Of a stretch of 31,968 nt of DNA, positions 6,611 to 15,822 are shown piece after piece (position 1 is the stretch's first letter; each line of letters begins with the position of its first letter). The notes under the pieces were generated by a model. That model worked only from the letters and a program-made list of their open reading frames with translations. It searched no databases and was not told the DNA's origin. The stretch covers positions 1 through 31,968 of IMG/VR virus record IMGVR_UViG_3300011115_000608. One strand, 5' to 3'. The stretch comes from a virus. The position numbers and the translations under genes were made by a program.

Positions 6611-6831
6611 TTGTCAGCCTTGTTGTCGAGCTTGTCAAAAATCTTGCCCAGCATCTCGCGGATGTCGCGGATGTCGGCTTTGTAGTCGTCTTTGCTTACG
6701 TAGTTGTAAGGCATGTTGCGCACGTCGCCGTCCAGCCGGTCGATGGCGATGTAGATGCGGTTGAGCGTCCACCCGCCGAAGAATCCGGCGATGGCCACGG
6801 CGATGTTGAAGAGTACTTGGTAGTCCATCAT
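6607..6831 (-). CDS. Small one-span membrane protein in lysis operon (74 aa)
   Basis: A 74-residue protein with a hydrophobic stretch near the N-terminus (FNIAVAIAGFFGGWTLN, residues 8-24) and a charged helical C-terminus (DDYKADIRDIREMLGKIFD). Two adjacent ATGs (6831 and 6828) overlap the stop of the large ejection protein, so it is read by coupling; no separate ribosome site is seen. Such proteins are frequent before phage holins and may be a holin regulator or a second small holin. No defining motif was recognised. Confidence 0.62.
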   Translation of the reverse strand: MMDYQVLFNIAVAIAGFFGGWTLNRIYIAIDRLDGDVRNMPYNYVSKDDYKADIRDIREMLGKIFDKLDNKADK

Positions 6832-9293
6832 TGTGCCAAAGCGTTTTGGTTTTCCGACGCTGGAGCCAAGGCGTTGGTTGGTGCTTGAGGCATTACTGTT
6901 GCGCGAGCCGCAGCCGCACCAGCTTTGCCAAACTTAGAGGGGTCAGTCAACATGCGCAGCACGCCAGCACGTTCTGACGCAGGCAGTGTATTGAGCATTT
7001 CTAGCGCGGTTTTGCCAGACACCATGCCCTCGCGCAATTTAGCCGCGATTTTTGGCCCGATCAAACTTTCCAACTGATCTGAAGTAAGGTTGGCAAACGT
7101 GACTTTTGCGTTGAGCGTGTTACGAAGGCGCGGAAAAGTCCTGCCGGCGCGTTCAATAACATCGGCAAATGCTTCTTGGCCCAGACCCGCAGCTTCTTTC
7201 ATTGCCTCTTTAGTTTCAATGCTAGTGGCAAGTTTTTCTAGCGTAGGCATTTTACTGCCCATCTCTTTAAAGATGTCGTAGCTGCCCGGGCCAAAAATAG
7301 CCTCCACGGCATCTGGATTGTTACCCCGTACCAGACGAACATATTCCTGTGGGGAATCTTTAAACAACTTGGCTGCTTGCGCTGCCATAGCCTTTTGGTC
7401 AATCGCTTGCATGTTTTGCGAATACGTCTTGAGGTAGTCGCGCCACCCAGTGCCGCCTGCCCTTTCAATTGCGTCGTCAATCAGCGGGCGAACTTCTTGG
7501 AGCACGCTGCGCGTCACTTTGGCGCTGATCTTTGGGTCAGTCTGGCCAAGAATCTGCATGATGCGCTCGTTGATGCCTTCTTTGCGCAACGTGTACAAGT
7601 CATGCGCATCAATGACGCCGCCGCCTTTGGCCGTCAAATTGGCAATGTCGCCTTTGACCGCTTCTAACACTTTAACCGTGTTTAAACTAGCACGAAGCCC
7701 TGGCGCTGCAAGTTTGGAGTCAATAGCCGAAGTGATACTGTTAGCGTCCAAAGGGCGCAAACCATAGTCTTCTAAGCTGCCAATCTGGCGCTCCAAAAAG
7801 CCCGCTTCAGCGCGGCGCTGTTTGGCAATATTTGCAAAGATGTCAGACGTTTCTTGCCATTGTTCGGATACAAACTGGTTAGCACCTCCAACCCGTCGGT
7901 CATTTACGCCGGGAATGGTTGGTTCTGAAACACCACCGCGAGCAGCTTGAGAGCGCGCAACCATTAGTCGTCCAGCGGCGGCTTCTGCAGCATTTGATCG
8001 TTGCAATGCTTCCGTGCCCGCATGAATGCCGGATACGCCGGGCGCTGGAGTGCCCGCCGCACCAGAAGGCAAGTTTGCAGGCATTCCTTCGCGCAGCGCG
8101 TTTATCATGGACGCTTGGCGCTGTTGCGCTTGCGGTGCCAATTGGTTGATTGTTTGCGCCGCTTGATTGGCCGCGCCCAACTCAACATTACGCATGTCTT
8201 GCGTCAGTTGGTTCAATCGTTTAATTGACGCCTCATACGCTGACCGTGCTTCAGTTTCGTTGCCGCCTTCGGCCATGCGTTGCAACACTGCAATATCATC
8301 TGCGGCTTGTTGTTTGAGCTTTAACGATATATCGTCTGTTTTGCTTGCAAACGCGCCCAAGGCTTGAAACGCATTTTTCTGTACGCCAGCCGCAGCCTGT
8401 GCGGCAGTCAAGTCATCTGGTGCAGCGGCAAGAGCTGCGCGAATAGCCCCGATGCGGTCACCGGCCACTTCGCGGGAAATTTTGCCTGCTTTGACTGCGG
8501 CAAGTTGGCCAGTAAAAGCGTCTTTGAGAAACCCCGCACCTTTTGCAAGCGCGCCAACAACCGGCGGGGCGACAACGGCCAACGCTGCGCCAGTAGCTGC
8601 ACCTGTTTCAGCTTCTTCGGGGTTAACTAGCGCAGCAGTAGTACCACCTGTAATAGCCCCGCCCGCAGCCCGAATACCTAAGTCAGCCGCCCGCGTTGCA
8701 ATCGGCGCGCCTTTTTGTACGGCTTGACCAGTTGAAAAGCCGCCAGTGCGGATGGCTTGCGCCAACGGCGCAGCCGCCGGCGCAACTTTTCCCACTACAG
8801 CGCCAAGCCCCGCACCTACAGGATACGTTGCGGCAACTTCAGCCGCCAACTCGCCCGCCCCGGTAGAAGTCGGATATTCTTCTTTAAACGGTGCAACGCG
8901 CGCTTGTGCTTCCGCTTGACGGCGCAACGCATCCTCAACCAAAGCGCGTCCCGCGTTTGTAGCACCTATCTTTTCCAGCCCCATACCCAACAAGCGTTGG
9001 CCGCCAAACATGACGTTGCCGCCGCCGCTGATAATGCCTTCTGACGCTGCTTGGAGTGGCGCGCCTATCTGTTCCAGTACCCCTAGAACCCCGGTCAATT
9101 TAGGTTGCGCAGGTGTACGGGGGCCGGGCATGCCCGTGCCACTTGGCGCAACAGGCGTTAACCCAACTTTGGCGTCAAAAGTTGCACGGGGGATATCAGA
9201 ATAGAATTTTTTGTACAGCGCATCAGCCAAAACCGCATCGGGCATATCTGCATATTGCGGGTATTGTGTGCGAATTTCAGCTATTGTGGCCAT
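6828..9293 (-). CDS. Large ejection/internal virion protein (P22 gp16-position)
   Basis: An 821-residue protein, third of three consecutive ejection-type genes. The first 50 residues (IRTQYPQYADMPDAVLADAL then YKKFYSDIP) match a short domain I recognise at the N-terminus of many large phage virion proteins. The middle is Ala/Gly-rich with hydrophobic runs (AGAGLGAVVGK type, about 150-260), and the rest is long helical segments. In P22 the gp16 protein crosses the envelope with gp7 and gp20 during DNA delivery; order and size class argue for the same job here. No lytic transglycosylase motif was seen. Start supported by AGGA at 9301-9304; it overlaps the upstream stop by one base. Confidence 0.75.
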   Translation of the reverse strand: MATIAEIRTQYPQYADMPDAVLADALYKKFYSDIPRATFDAKVGLTPVAPSGTGMPGPRTPAQPKLTGVLGVLEQIGAPLQAASEGIISGGGNVMFGGQRLLGMGLEKIGATNAGRALVEDALRRQAEAQARVAPFKEEYPTSTGAGELAAEVAATYPVGAGLGAVVGKVAPAAAPLAQAIRTGGFSTGQAVQKGAPIATRAADLGIRAAGGAITGGTTAALVNPEEAETGAATGAALAVVAPPVVGALAKGAGFLKDAFTGQLAAVKAGKISREVAGDRIGAIRAALAAAPDDLTAAQAAAGVQKNAFQALGAFASKTDDISLKLKQQAADDIAVLQRMAEGGNETEARSAYEASIKRLNQLTQDMRNVELGAANQAAQTINQLAPQAQQRQASMINALREGMPANLPSGAAGTPAPGVSGIHAGTEALQRSNAAEAAAGRLMVARSQAARGGVSEPTIPGVNDRRVGGANQFVSEQWQETSDIFANIAKQRRAEAGFLERQIGSLEDYGLRPLDANSITSAIDSKLAAPGLRASLNTVKVLEAVKGDIANLTAKGGGVIDAHDLYTLRKEGINERIMQILGQTDPKISAKVTRSVLQEVRPLIDDAIERAGGTGWRDYLKTYSQNMQAIDQKAMAAQAAKLFKDSPQEYVRLVRGNNPDAVEAIFGPGSYDIFKEMGSKMPTLEKLATSIETKEAMKEAAGLGQEAFADVIERAGRTFPRLRNTLNAKVTFANLTSDQLESLIGPKIAAKLREGMVSGKTALEMLNTLPASERAGVLRMLTDPSKFGKAGAAAARATVMPQAPTNALAPASENQNALAQ

Positions 9294-10654
9294 TATCTAA
9301 TTCCTAAAGGATCGGCAGCAGCGCCGCCAGCCGCAGGTGCGGTTTCTCCACCAGACCTACCCGCCATTTTTTTGGCGCGCTCTACGCCCGTGCGCACAAT
9401 GTCTTGGAATTCGCGAGCCGCAGTAACAAACTCTTTTTCGCTTTGGGCCAAACCCATGCGGTTAAGCGCTGCGGTACCTTTTTCACCTTCAGGTTGTGTA
9501 ATTGAACCGCCGCCTTTGAGCGTTTCAAACGCTTGCAAAAATGCGCCGCCTTTGATTTGGTCAAAACGGGATTGGAAGTCAGACTCATCCGTGCCGGGGA
9601 TAAACCGCAACGGAAGCCCAGCGCCCACGGCGTTTGCAAATCCGGGATGCGGTTTTGCACCTTTAAGCAAACTTCCCTTGTCATCACGTTTACCAATAAG
9701 CGCATCAACGTCAGCAAGCGTTTGCGCTGCGGTATCCAAAACCTTGGGCAGTTGCGTTTCGCGCAATACTTTGTCTTGCCCCATTTTGGCCCCAAAAGCT
9801 CGGGCGTCGGCCATTTGCTGTTGAAACATGGGGTCAGCCGCACGACGTTGGTCTTCTTGCCGTAACTTAAGATTTTGCAACTCGCGCGCATCAGCAAGGT
9901 CTTGGCCCCGTACGGTAATGTCTTGGCCCCGTCTTGCGGTTGTAGCGCCGATGTCTTGGCCGCGCATGGTAGTCGTAGCGCTAAGAACGTCGCTTGGTGT
10001 GGCTTGCATTTGAATAGGCGCGCGCACGACTTGGCCAAAACTTGGTAGGCGTGGGTTGCTTTCTTCAAGCCATTTGCGTTGGCCGTCAGATCGCTCAACA
10101 GGCTTAGACTCAAACAAGGCCATCAACTCTTTAGATTGAGCGCCTTGTGCAGCCATGTAGGCTTGACGTTCTGGCACAGGCATGCCCAATAATTGTTTGG
10201 CTTTGGCCGCAGCTTCTTCTGGCGACATCAATTTTTGAATGACTGCGTCTTGGCTAAACGCAACGATGTTTTCGTCCGAAGGGTTTAGCGACAAATCCCG
10301 CAGCGCTTGCATACCAAAGTCACGTTTTTGTTTGTAAATTTTTTGTTGCAATTCTTCGCGGGTTAAATTTGCGGTTTGCTGTTCTGACAACAATTTAGAA
10401 TACGATAACCCTGTTTTACCAAACCCCATCAATTTGTTTTGCGATTCTGGCGAAGCTAAATCTGGGTTTTCAGCAAAATAGTTTTTAACTGCAACTTCTT
10501 CTTCAGCCGCGCGTTTTGCCGCGTCTACTTGCAACGTTGCCAATTCATTTTGCTTTTGTGCGTTTTGAATTTGCGAGAATTGCGCGTATTGAGCCAACGG
10601 GTTGTCAAGCTGAATAGGGCGACCGCCCATTGCGATGTTTGGGTTGATCGGCAT
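9293..10654 (-). CDS. Ejection/internal virion protein (P22 gp20-position)
   Basis: A 453-residue protein, mainly helical, rich in Gln, Ala and Lys. It begins MPINPNIAMGGRPIQLDNPL followed by a Gln-rich helix (AQYAQFSQIQNAQKQNEL). Residues around 225-255 contain an imprecise short repeat (GQDIGATTARRGQDITVRGQ). The C-terminal 120 residues carry a globular block (LKGGGSITQPEGEKGTAAL). Position and length match P22 gp20 (471 aa). Start has AAGGA upstream; the stop overlaps the 821-residue gene start. Expected to be packaged in the capsid and ejected with DNA. Assignment is from order and composition, not from a sequence alignment. Confidence 0.75.
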   Translation of the reverse strand: MPINPNIAMGGRPIQLDNPLAQYAQFSQIQNAQKQNELATLQVDAAKRAAEEEVAVKNYFAENPDLASPESQNKLMGFGKTGLSYSKLLSEQQTANLTREELQQKIYKQKRDFGMQALRDLSLNPSDENIVAFSQDAVIQKLMSPEEAAAKAKQLLGMPVPERQAYMAAQGAQSKELMALFESKPVERSDGQRKWLEESNPRLPSFGQVVRAPIQMQATPSDVLSATTTMRGQDIGATTARRGQDITVRGQDLADARELQNLKLRQEDQRRAADPMFQQQMADARAFGAKMGQDKVLRETQLPKVLDTAAQTLADVDALIGKRDDKGSLLKGAKPHPGFANAVGAGLPLRFIPGTDESDFQSRFDQIKGGAFLQAFETLKGGGSITQPEGEKGTAALNRMGLAQSEKEFVTAAREFQDIVRTGVERAKKMAGRSGGETAPAAGGAAADPLGIR

Positions 10655-10663
10655 GATCTGTCC

Positions 10664-11356
10664 TTATGAACGAATAGGTAGGCGGTTAAGATACTGCTGG
10701 CCACCGTAAAAGTTTATCCCCGAACCTATTGCGCTAGTCAACGCATTTGATTCGCCCAGATACCCAGACGCCCGCGCATTTGCGGCGCCGGTAATGTTTT
10801 CGCCTAGTTGAGCGCCTAGATTGCCCGCCGCGCCGGTCAACGTATTAGCAGAACTTTGCGCTTGACCGGTCAAACTTTGGAGCGGGTTAATTAACGCCGC
10901 GCGTTCGATGTTATATCTGTTAAAAGCATTTCCATATTCTTGTGACCCATAGTCTTGCCCAAAGCGTTGCGCAGCTTTTAACGCCCCGCCTGAAACTACG
11001 CCGCTTCGCACCGCCGCGCTTCGCCCCAATGCTTTTTCGCCTTCCGCTAATCGGAACGCATACCCAGGGTCTTTATACATGTCAGCCTCACTAAACGGTT
11101 TGGCCGCGCTGCCGTAGCCTTGCGCGCCCGTGCGTCCGCTCAGCCCTAACAAGTCCATCAGCCGATTTTGACCCGTTAAGCCCGCTTCGCGAAACGGTGC
11201 TTGAAGCTCAACTTGTTTGTTAAAAATGTCTTGTTGAACTTGTGAGGCTCGTTCTGAACCTTGCACTTGCGCGTCCGCAGCTTGGCTGGCCGCTTGTTTA
11301 CCTGTGTATGCGCTATATGCCAAAGCGCCGCCTACGGCAACCATTCCCCATGTCAT
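10664..11356 (-). CDS. DNA transfer/ejection protein (P22 gp7-like)
   Basis: A 230-residue protein that begins with a hydrophobic, signal-like segment (MVAVGGALAYSAYTGKQAAS), then QQDIFNKQVELQAPFREAGL and NRLMDLLGLSG, a pattern I know from podovirus DNA-transfer proteins. The centre has PGYAFRLAEGEKALGRSAA and a Gly/Ala/Ser-rich second half (residues 120-220). P22 gp7 has 229 residues and an N-terminal leader removed during maturation; a similar processing is possible here. AAGGAG precedes the ATG, which overlaps the cupin-like gene's stop. First of the three ejection genes. Confidence 0.82.
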   Translation of the reverse strand: MTWGMVAVGGALAYSAYTGKQAASQAADAQVQGSERASQVQQDIFNKQVELQAPFREAGLTGQNRLMDLLGLSGRTGAQGYGSAAKPFSEADMYKDPGYAFRLAEGEKALGRSAAVRSGVVSGGALKAAQRFGQDYGSQEYGNAFNRYNIERAALINPLQSLTGQAQSSANTLTGAAGNLGAQLGENITGAANARASGYLGESNALTSAIGSGINFYGGQQYLNRLPIRS

Positions 11357-11868
11357 AGTGTTTCTCCTTGCGCCGTTAATTGCGGCAATGCGTCAACAGA
11401 TGCAATTAAGCCCATTTCATCATACGATGGTGCAATAACTTCTTGTTCAATTTTATCCAGTTCAGCTTCAGACTCAAATTCAGTCATGTGAACCGTAGTC
11501 CAAAGCGTATCCTCTTCTGCGTAGACCGCACGTTTAAGACCAACTTCGGAAATAAACGTGCAAGGTGCTTCCAAATGCTTTTCACCAAACTCGGTAAACA
11601 CTACGACTTTACCTTTGGAAATAAAATTTAGGTGTTGATGCCGGTGAATTTTGCCAATGATCAATGTGCCTTTGGGGATCATCATCTCACGCGCGTATGT
11701 GCAGCAACCGTACTTTTCATCTTTGGGTGAAAAATAGTGCTTGAGCGTGCAGTCTTCCAGCGTAGACTCCAGCGCGCCCTGCGCGATGAGCTTTTGCAAG
11801 CCGTCTTGCACGACAAGGATGTCCTGCCGAAACCTGACTTTATCGGAAGAATTAGCGATCTCGTTCAT
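11353..11868 (-). CDS. Cupin-like beta-barrel protein
   Basis: A 171-residue protein whose centre (about residues 66-128) is cupin-like: a PKGTLIIGKIHRHQHLNF strand pair with His75, His77 and His79, then KGKVVVFTEFGEKHLEAP, and a late strand with His127 (WTTVH). The HxHxH plus late His could hold a metal, although the glutamate of cupin motif 1 is Asn81 here. Cysteines 40, 55 and 56 lie before the barrel. Phages often encode such proteins between tail and ejection genes with unknown roles. It overlaps both neighbours (ATGA). Fold moderately sure; enzyme or structural role unresolved. Confidence 0.68.
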   Translation of the reverse strand: MNEIANSSDKVRFRQDILVVQDGLQKLIAQGALESTLEDCTLKHYFSPKDEKYGCCTYAREMMIPKGTLIIGKIHRHQHLNFISKGKVVVFTEFGEKHLEAPCTFISEVGLKRAVYAEEDTLWTTVHMTEFESEAELDKIEQEVIAPSYDEMGLIASVDALPQLTAQGETL

Positions 11869-12200
11869 GTCACCTCACGGCCACTGACGCGCATGTTGAT
11901 AGAAGTGGCAGTGCCTGCAATGGTGCTGATGAAGTCGCCCACACCCAGCACCTGGCCCACCAACTCGGGGAATGTATAGACCTCAGACGCTTGGAGCGTT
12001 TTGGTCTTGGTGATCAAGTTGGCGTTGCCAGCAGACCCAGACACAGTGACCAAGTTGACGCTGATGGTCGCGGCAGTGGCGCTGTAGTTGGTTGCGGTGA
12101 ACTTGTCGATGATAGTTGTGACGCCAGTAGCGGTGTACTGGGTGGTTTGACTGTTCTCAACATTCTTGGCGGGGACAAGGACTTTGACGGTGACTGTCAT
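11865..12200 (-). CDS. Small beta-rich structural protein (111 aa)
   Basis: A 111-residue Thr/Val/Ser-rich protein with alternating strands (TVTVKVLVPAKNVENS, then TIIDKFTATNYSATAATISV) and few charged residues, typical of small phage virion or decoration proteins with an Ig-like or jelly-roll fold. GGAG precedes the ATG. It ends by overlapping the cupin-like gene. No named family was recognised. Probably part of the tail tip or capsid surface, because it sits between a fibre-like protein and the ejection genes. Confidence 0.65.
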   Translation of the reverse strand: MTVTVKVLVPAKNVENSQTTQYTATGVTTIIDKFTATNYSATAATISVNLVTVSGSAGNANLITKTKTLQASEVYTFPELVGQVLGVGDFISTIAGTATSINMRVSGREVT

Positions 12201-12203
12201 GGG

Positions 12204-13658
12204 TTACTCCAATAAAAGGCAATTATTAGCGGCAGCTTGCATGATGACCCAATTGGTGCCGTCAGACACCATTGTCGCCCAATTGCCTGCAACTGCCAAG
12301 AGGATTGCGGTGCCCGCCGCCCCACCGGCTTGGGGGACGACGTTGCTCGACGCTGACACCAACGTCTGGGCTTGATAGTTTTGAAAGGTCAATGTGCGGC
12401 CAGTCCATGACGATGCGGCTGGCAAGGTGACTGTACAGGTAGCGCTCGACTTATTGTTGATAAACCAAGTTTCACCGTTGGCAACCGTAAAATTGGCAGT
12501 TTTGGTGACCGGTGCTCCTGATGCTGCCGCCAACACAGATGCTGGCGTCACATTTGTCCAATAGCCCAGTGAGGTGCTGTACTGAATCAAGTCAGTATTG
12601 GCTAACGTGCCAAACTGCACGTTGGAATCTGTGCCGCCAAGTTTTGAGCCCCGAGCAATTCCAACTTGAAATGACCCAGAGCCGCCTGCCCCCGCTTTAA
12701 TTACAAGGCCAACTTGCACCTTAATGTAGGGGGCAACAGGTTCAACTTTGGTGGGGTTGCCTGTTACGGGGTTGTACCAAATAATATCATCGTCAGCCCA
12801 AACTTCACCGAAAGCCGTGCCGTTGGTGGTGATGCCGCGCACCACGCCAAACGATGTGACACGCCCAAAACCATTAAGCGCCAAATCTTCAGTAGCTATG
12901 CCGACAATTGCATTGGCATCTGTAATCCCCGCAATCGTGGGTGCAAACGTAATAACGCCGCTGGCCCCCACAGTGCCCGTGTGGCAAACAATTTGTAATG
13001 GTGAATCTGTAATGGCCGCAGACGCTTTGCCATAAATAAACAGTTCTTCACCAACTTGCTGAGTAATGTTGCCCCCACCCATGCCCAAATTCCAAGCACC
13101 AGTGGAACCGTCATACCACATTTTCCCTGCGGCAAGAGTGACAGCCGAGCCGTTGCTAAACTGTTGAGACAAAATGCCGCTAGCGTTGCCTGTGTCGCTA
13201 ATTGTGACTACAGAATTTTGAATAATCTTGCCCGTAGTGCCGTCAAATCGGGCAACGGCATTGTCTGTGGCACTAGCAGGGCCAACAACATAGCCATAGC
13301 CTTCTATGAGGGCCGTTGGAATTGGCGTCAAGTTAAGTGCGTCAATCTGTTTTTGCATTTCTGCGGTTTGAGACACCAAGGCAGAACAGCAGTCAGTCAA
13401 TACGTCAGGAACGGGTAAGGTAACGACAGGCGGCAACGTTTGCAATTCCTGATTAACCAAACGAAGCGCTGCATCGTAGGACGCAATCAAGGATACTGAG
13501 TCAGGGCCAAGGTTACCATCATCTACCACATCAGTCGCAATGTTACTAAGCGACAAAAAGAACAAATACCACGCCCGGTCGATCAACCCGGTGCGCGGGT
13601 CGATCAACGGCACCCTGGGGGGTGTAATAGGCGTTGGATTTGCGTTTGGGCTAGGCAT
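12204..13658 (-). CDS. Fibre-like virion protein (484 aa)
   Basis: A 484-residue protein with a proline-rich N-terminus (PITPPRVPLIDPRTGLIDRA) leading into WYLFFLSLSN, a signature I know from podovirus tail or head fibre-type proteins. A helical stretch around residue 110 precedes a long beta-rich region with DNAVARFDGTTGKIIQNS (about 132-149), common in phage fibres. The C-terminus is beta-rich and ends NNCLLLE. It occupies the slot of the P22 tail needle gp26 but lacks gp26's long coiled coil. It overlaps the gp10-like gene by eight bases; no clear ribosome site is seen. A virion role is fairly sure, its exact location is not. Confidence 0.7.
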   Translation of the reverse strand: MPSPNANPTPITPPRVPLIDPRTGLIDRAWYLFFLSLSNIATDVVDDGNLGPDSVSLIASYDAALRLVNQELQTLPPVVTLPVPDVLTDCCSALVSQTAEMQKQIDALNLTPIPTALIEGYGYVVGPASATDNAVARFDGTTGKIIQNSVVTISDTGNASGILSQQFSNGSAVTLAAGKMWYDGSTGAWNLGMGGGNITQQVGEELFIYGKASAAITDSPLQIVCHTGTVGASGVITFAPTIAGITDANAIVGIATEDLALNGFGRVTSFGVVRGITTNGTAFGEVWADDDIIWYNPVTGNPTKVEPVAPYIKVQVGLVIKAGAGGSGSFQVGIARGSKLGGTDSNVQFGTLANTDLIQYSTSLGYWTNVTPASVLAAASGAPVTKTANFTVANGETWFINNKSSATCTVTLPAASSWTGRTLTFQNYQAQTLVSASSNVVPQAGGAAGTAILLAVAGNWATMVSDGTNWVIMQAAANNCLLLE

Positions 13659-15291
13659 TGGTCGGGCTAATGATTAACTCGGCCCCCATGATGGCCACTT
13701 TGACCGGATCAGTCATGGACAACTCATAAACGCGGTCTCGCAGCTTGACTGTCATGCCTAACCGCCGCCAAAACGTTCTGTGGCCATACGCACCGATTCT
13801 GCCAAGTGGCGACCAATGCTCGTTTGACCAAGTGTGGCCGCCATCATCCGACCAACGCAACATGGCTTCAGGCTCGTAGCCTGGTGCAGCAGGGTATGAA
13901 TTGGTGACAATTTCATAGCCCGTAATGTCAGTATCTGATAGCTCGTATTGCCCAATCGGTTCAAAACCATCCCCTGCTTCAGTGGTCAATATGTCGCCTG
14001 ATTGAGTGGCCAAATAGGTTTGCACATATTGAGCCACAAGGTTTAACCCTGACTCAGTGTCTATGTTTTCGCTGGCGTATGCAGGGTATAGATTTAGCCC
14101 TACGCCCGTTTCGCAATCCAATTGCAAGCTGTGATGGGCCGTGCGTTTGAGGTTGTTTTGACCCGTGGGCAGCGCCCGCCAGGTGCGCAGCCACTTCTGA
14201 ATTTCTCCATTGTCGGCATACACGTCAAGGTCAAAGGCGTAGATATTGCCGTTCTCATAATCACCAACAACAATTTTGTTGTTAAATGCCATCTGGCAAT
14301 TGCTACGGTGCCGAGTAAACTCACCTTGAACAAAGCCTGCCCGCTCATGCCAGGCTTGAGTGGCTGCGTCGTACACCCAAGTGGTGTTGGCCGTGGGGAA
14401 AATCAGCACATAAAAGCTGTGACCATCCTGTTGATAAGTGTACGCAATGACGTCCGACATGTCGCTGTACTGTTGAATTTGCCATTCAACCGCATGGGTG
14501 GAGATGCGCTGGCCTTGGTACCCGTTGGCCCTGTAAACAATGCCCTGCCCCCGGCGATCCCGGCCCAGCCAGAAAAGGCCATTGTCCATCTTGGCAATTG
14601 AGTATGGCGCTGCGCAGCCAAGTTCGTTGAACGCGCCTTGGATGCGTTGCAAGGGGAAGTCTGTAGCGCCTGAGTCGTACCAGACCTCGATAGAGTTTGT
14701 GCCAAAGGCCCAAACTTCGCGGAAGTTGGACACCACGGCCAGCAGGCCGTCAGGCGACCCTTCGGTGCTGGCAAACTCAAGCGGATCAATGGACGTGCCG
14801 TCCAAAAGGGTGGTCACCCACATCTTTTGGCTATTGGGCTCGTTGAACACAAAATAGCCGTCCAGATAGCAGACCGTTACCGCGCCGGGAAAGTCAGGGT
14901 CAGTGATCTGGCCAAAGGCGTTGGTGGTGTTGTTGTAGATATAGCTGGGGCCGTTGGCTGCAATGAACAGTTGCGTGCCGTTGTCGGCCATGCTAACCGG
15001 CCCAGAACCGGCCACGGTGCCAATCAGTGTGGGCACGTAGGCGTTGTTGATCTTGTAGAGCCGAGTGCCTGACACTACAAAGCCGACGCCATCGTTAGGC
15101 GAAAACGCCCACAGCCCACGAACCGGGCCATCGCCCATTGTTGACAAAAACGCCAAGCCTGGGCAACGTTGCAAAAATGCCGGCTCTTTACCACCCTCGG
15201 GGATAACTTCTGGAAATAGATTGACCATACGGGCATCCGCAGCGTTGACGCTGCGGGTCACGTAGGTCGAGCCAAGGATGGGCGTTTTCAT
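13651..15291 (-). CDS. P22 gp10-like packaged DNA stabilisation protein
   Basis: A 546-residue protein of the phage stabilisation family. It opens KTPILGSTYVTRSVNAADAR and continues MVNLFPEVIPEGGKEPAFL, the family's hallmark start, then shows repeated propeller-like strands (RGLWAFSPNDGVGFVVSG, VWAFGTNSIEVWYDSG, GLFWLGRDRRGQGIVYRA). In P22, gp10 closes the portal channel after packaging and joins gp4 to the tail needle. The ATG at 15291 overlaps the upstream TGA by one base; an in-frame TTG one codon earlier is less likely. It lies after gp4-like and before the tail-tip genes, as in P22. Confidence 0.92.
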   Translation of the reverse strand: MKTPILGSTYVTRSVNAADARMVNLFPEVIPEGGKEPAFLQRCPGLAFLSTMGDGPVRGLWAFSPNDGVGFVVSGTRLYKINNAYVPTLIGTVAGSGPVSMADNGTQLFIAANGPSYIYNNTTNAFGQITDPDFPGAVTVCYLDGYFVFNEPNSQKMWVTTLLDGTSIDPLEFASTEGSPDGLLAVVSNFREVWAFGTNSIEVWYDSGATDFPLQRIQGAFNELGCAAPYSIAKMDNGLFWLGRDRRGQGIVYRANGYQGQRISTHAVEWQIQQYSDMSDVIAYTYQQDGHSFYVLIFPTANTTWVYDAATQAWHERAGFVQGEFTRHRSNCQMAFNNKIVVGDYENGNIYAFDLDVYADNGEIQKWLRTWRALPTGQNNLKRTAHHSLQLDCETGVGLNLYPAYASENIDTESGLNLVAQYVQTYLATQSGDILTTEAGDGFEPIGQYELSDTDITGYEIVTNSYPAAPGYEPEAMLRWSDDGGHTWSNEHWSPLGRIGAYGHRTFWRRLGMTVKLRDRVYELSMTDPVKVAIMGAELIISPTNA

Positions 15292-15821
15292 CAAGCCGCA
15301 ACTGCTTTGATAACTGCAAAATTAAAAACTGGTTGTTCAGTTGTTGAGCCACCAGTGGTGCGGAATGTAATGTTAAAACTACCGGCTCCCACCGCAGTAA
15401 CCATTAAATCGTACAAGTCAGTGCCTGACTTTTGGTTTAAGATAATGACATCGGTTGCCGCTACGGTGCTGTTGGTTACAGTAAAAGTTGCCGCAGTACC
15501 CGAACCCGCCGCGCTTACTAACGTGATTGCGCCCGTTGTTTTGTTCAACGTAACGCCTGTGGTGCGACTTGATGCTTGCGTGACCGCCCCACCAGCGCCT
15601 GTGGCATAGCCCACGCCTGCCGTGCCAGTGGACACAATAGTGCCTGTGGCAGTCAGGCTTGTACCCGTGGCCGCGCCAATGTTTGGCGTCACCATTGTTG
15701 AATTGGTAAACAACAACGCATTAGTGACTTGTTTGGTTGTGCCTGATTGCACAATCGGCAAGACATCAGCAGCAGCGGCAGCAGTTGCTACGGGGAGGGA
15801 AGTGATTGCAATGGTGGCCAT
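15291..15821 (-). CDS. Small fibre/decoration protein (176 aa)
   Basis: A 176-residue Thr/Ala/Gly-rich protein. The N-terminal 40 residues (TSLPVATAAAAADVLPIVQS then GTTKQVTNALLF) match the N-terminus of the 187-residue protein at 21711-22274. The remainder has GVGYATGAGGAVTQASSRTT and GSGTAATFTVTNSTVAATD, a beta-rich module frequent in environmental phage virion proteins. It is inserted between the gp4-like and gp10-like genes, where P22 has nothing. Probably a surface fibre or decoration protein. It overlaps the gp10-like start by one base. Confidence 0.7.
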   Translation of the reverse strand: MATIAITSLPVATAAAAADVLPIVQSGTTKQVTNALLFTNSTMVTPNIGAATGTSLTATGTIVSTGTAGVGYATGAGGAVTQASSRTTGVTLNKTTGAITLVSAAGSGTAATFTVTNSTVAATDVIILNQKSGTDLYDLMVTAVGAGSFNITFRTTGGSTTEQPVFNFAVIKAVAA

Positions 15822-15822
15822 G

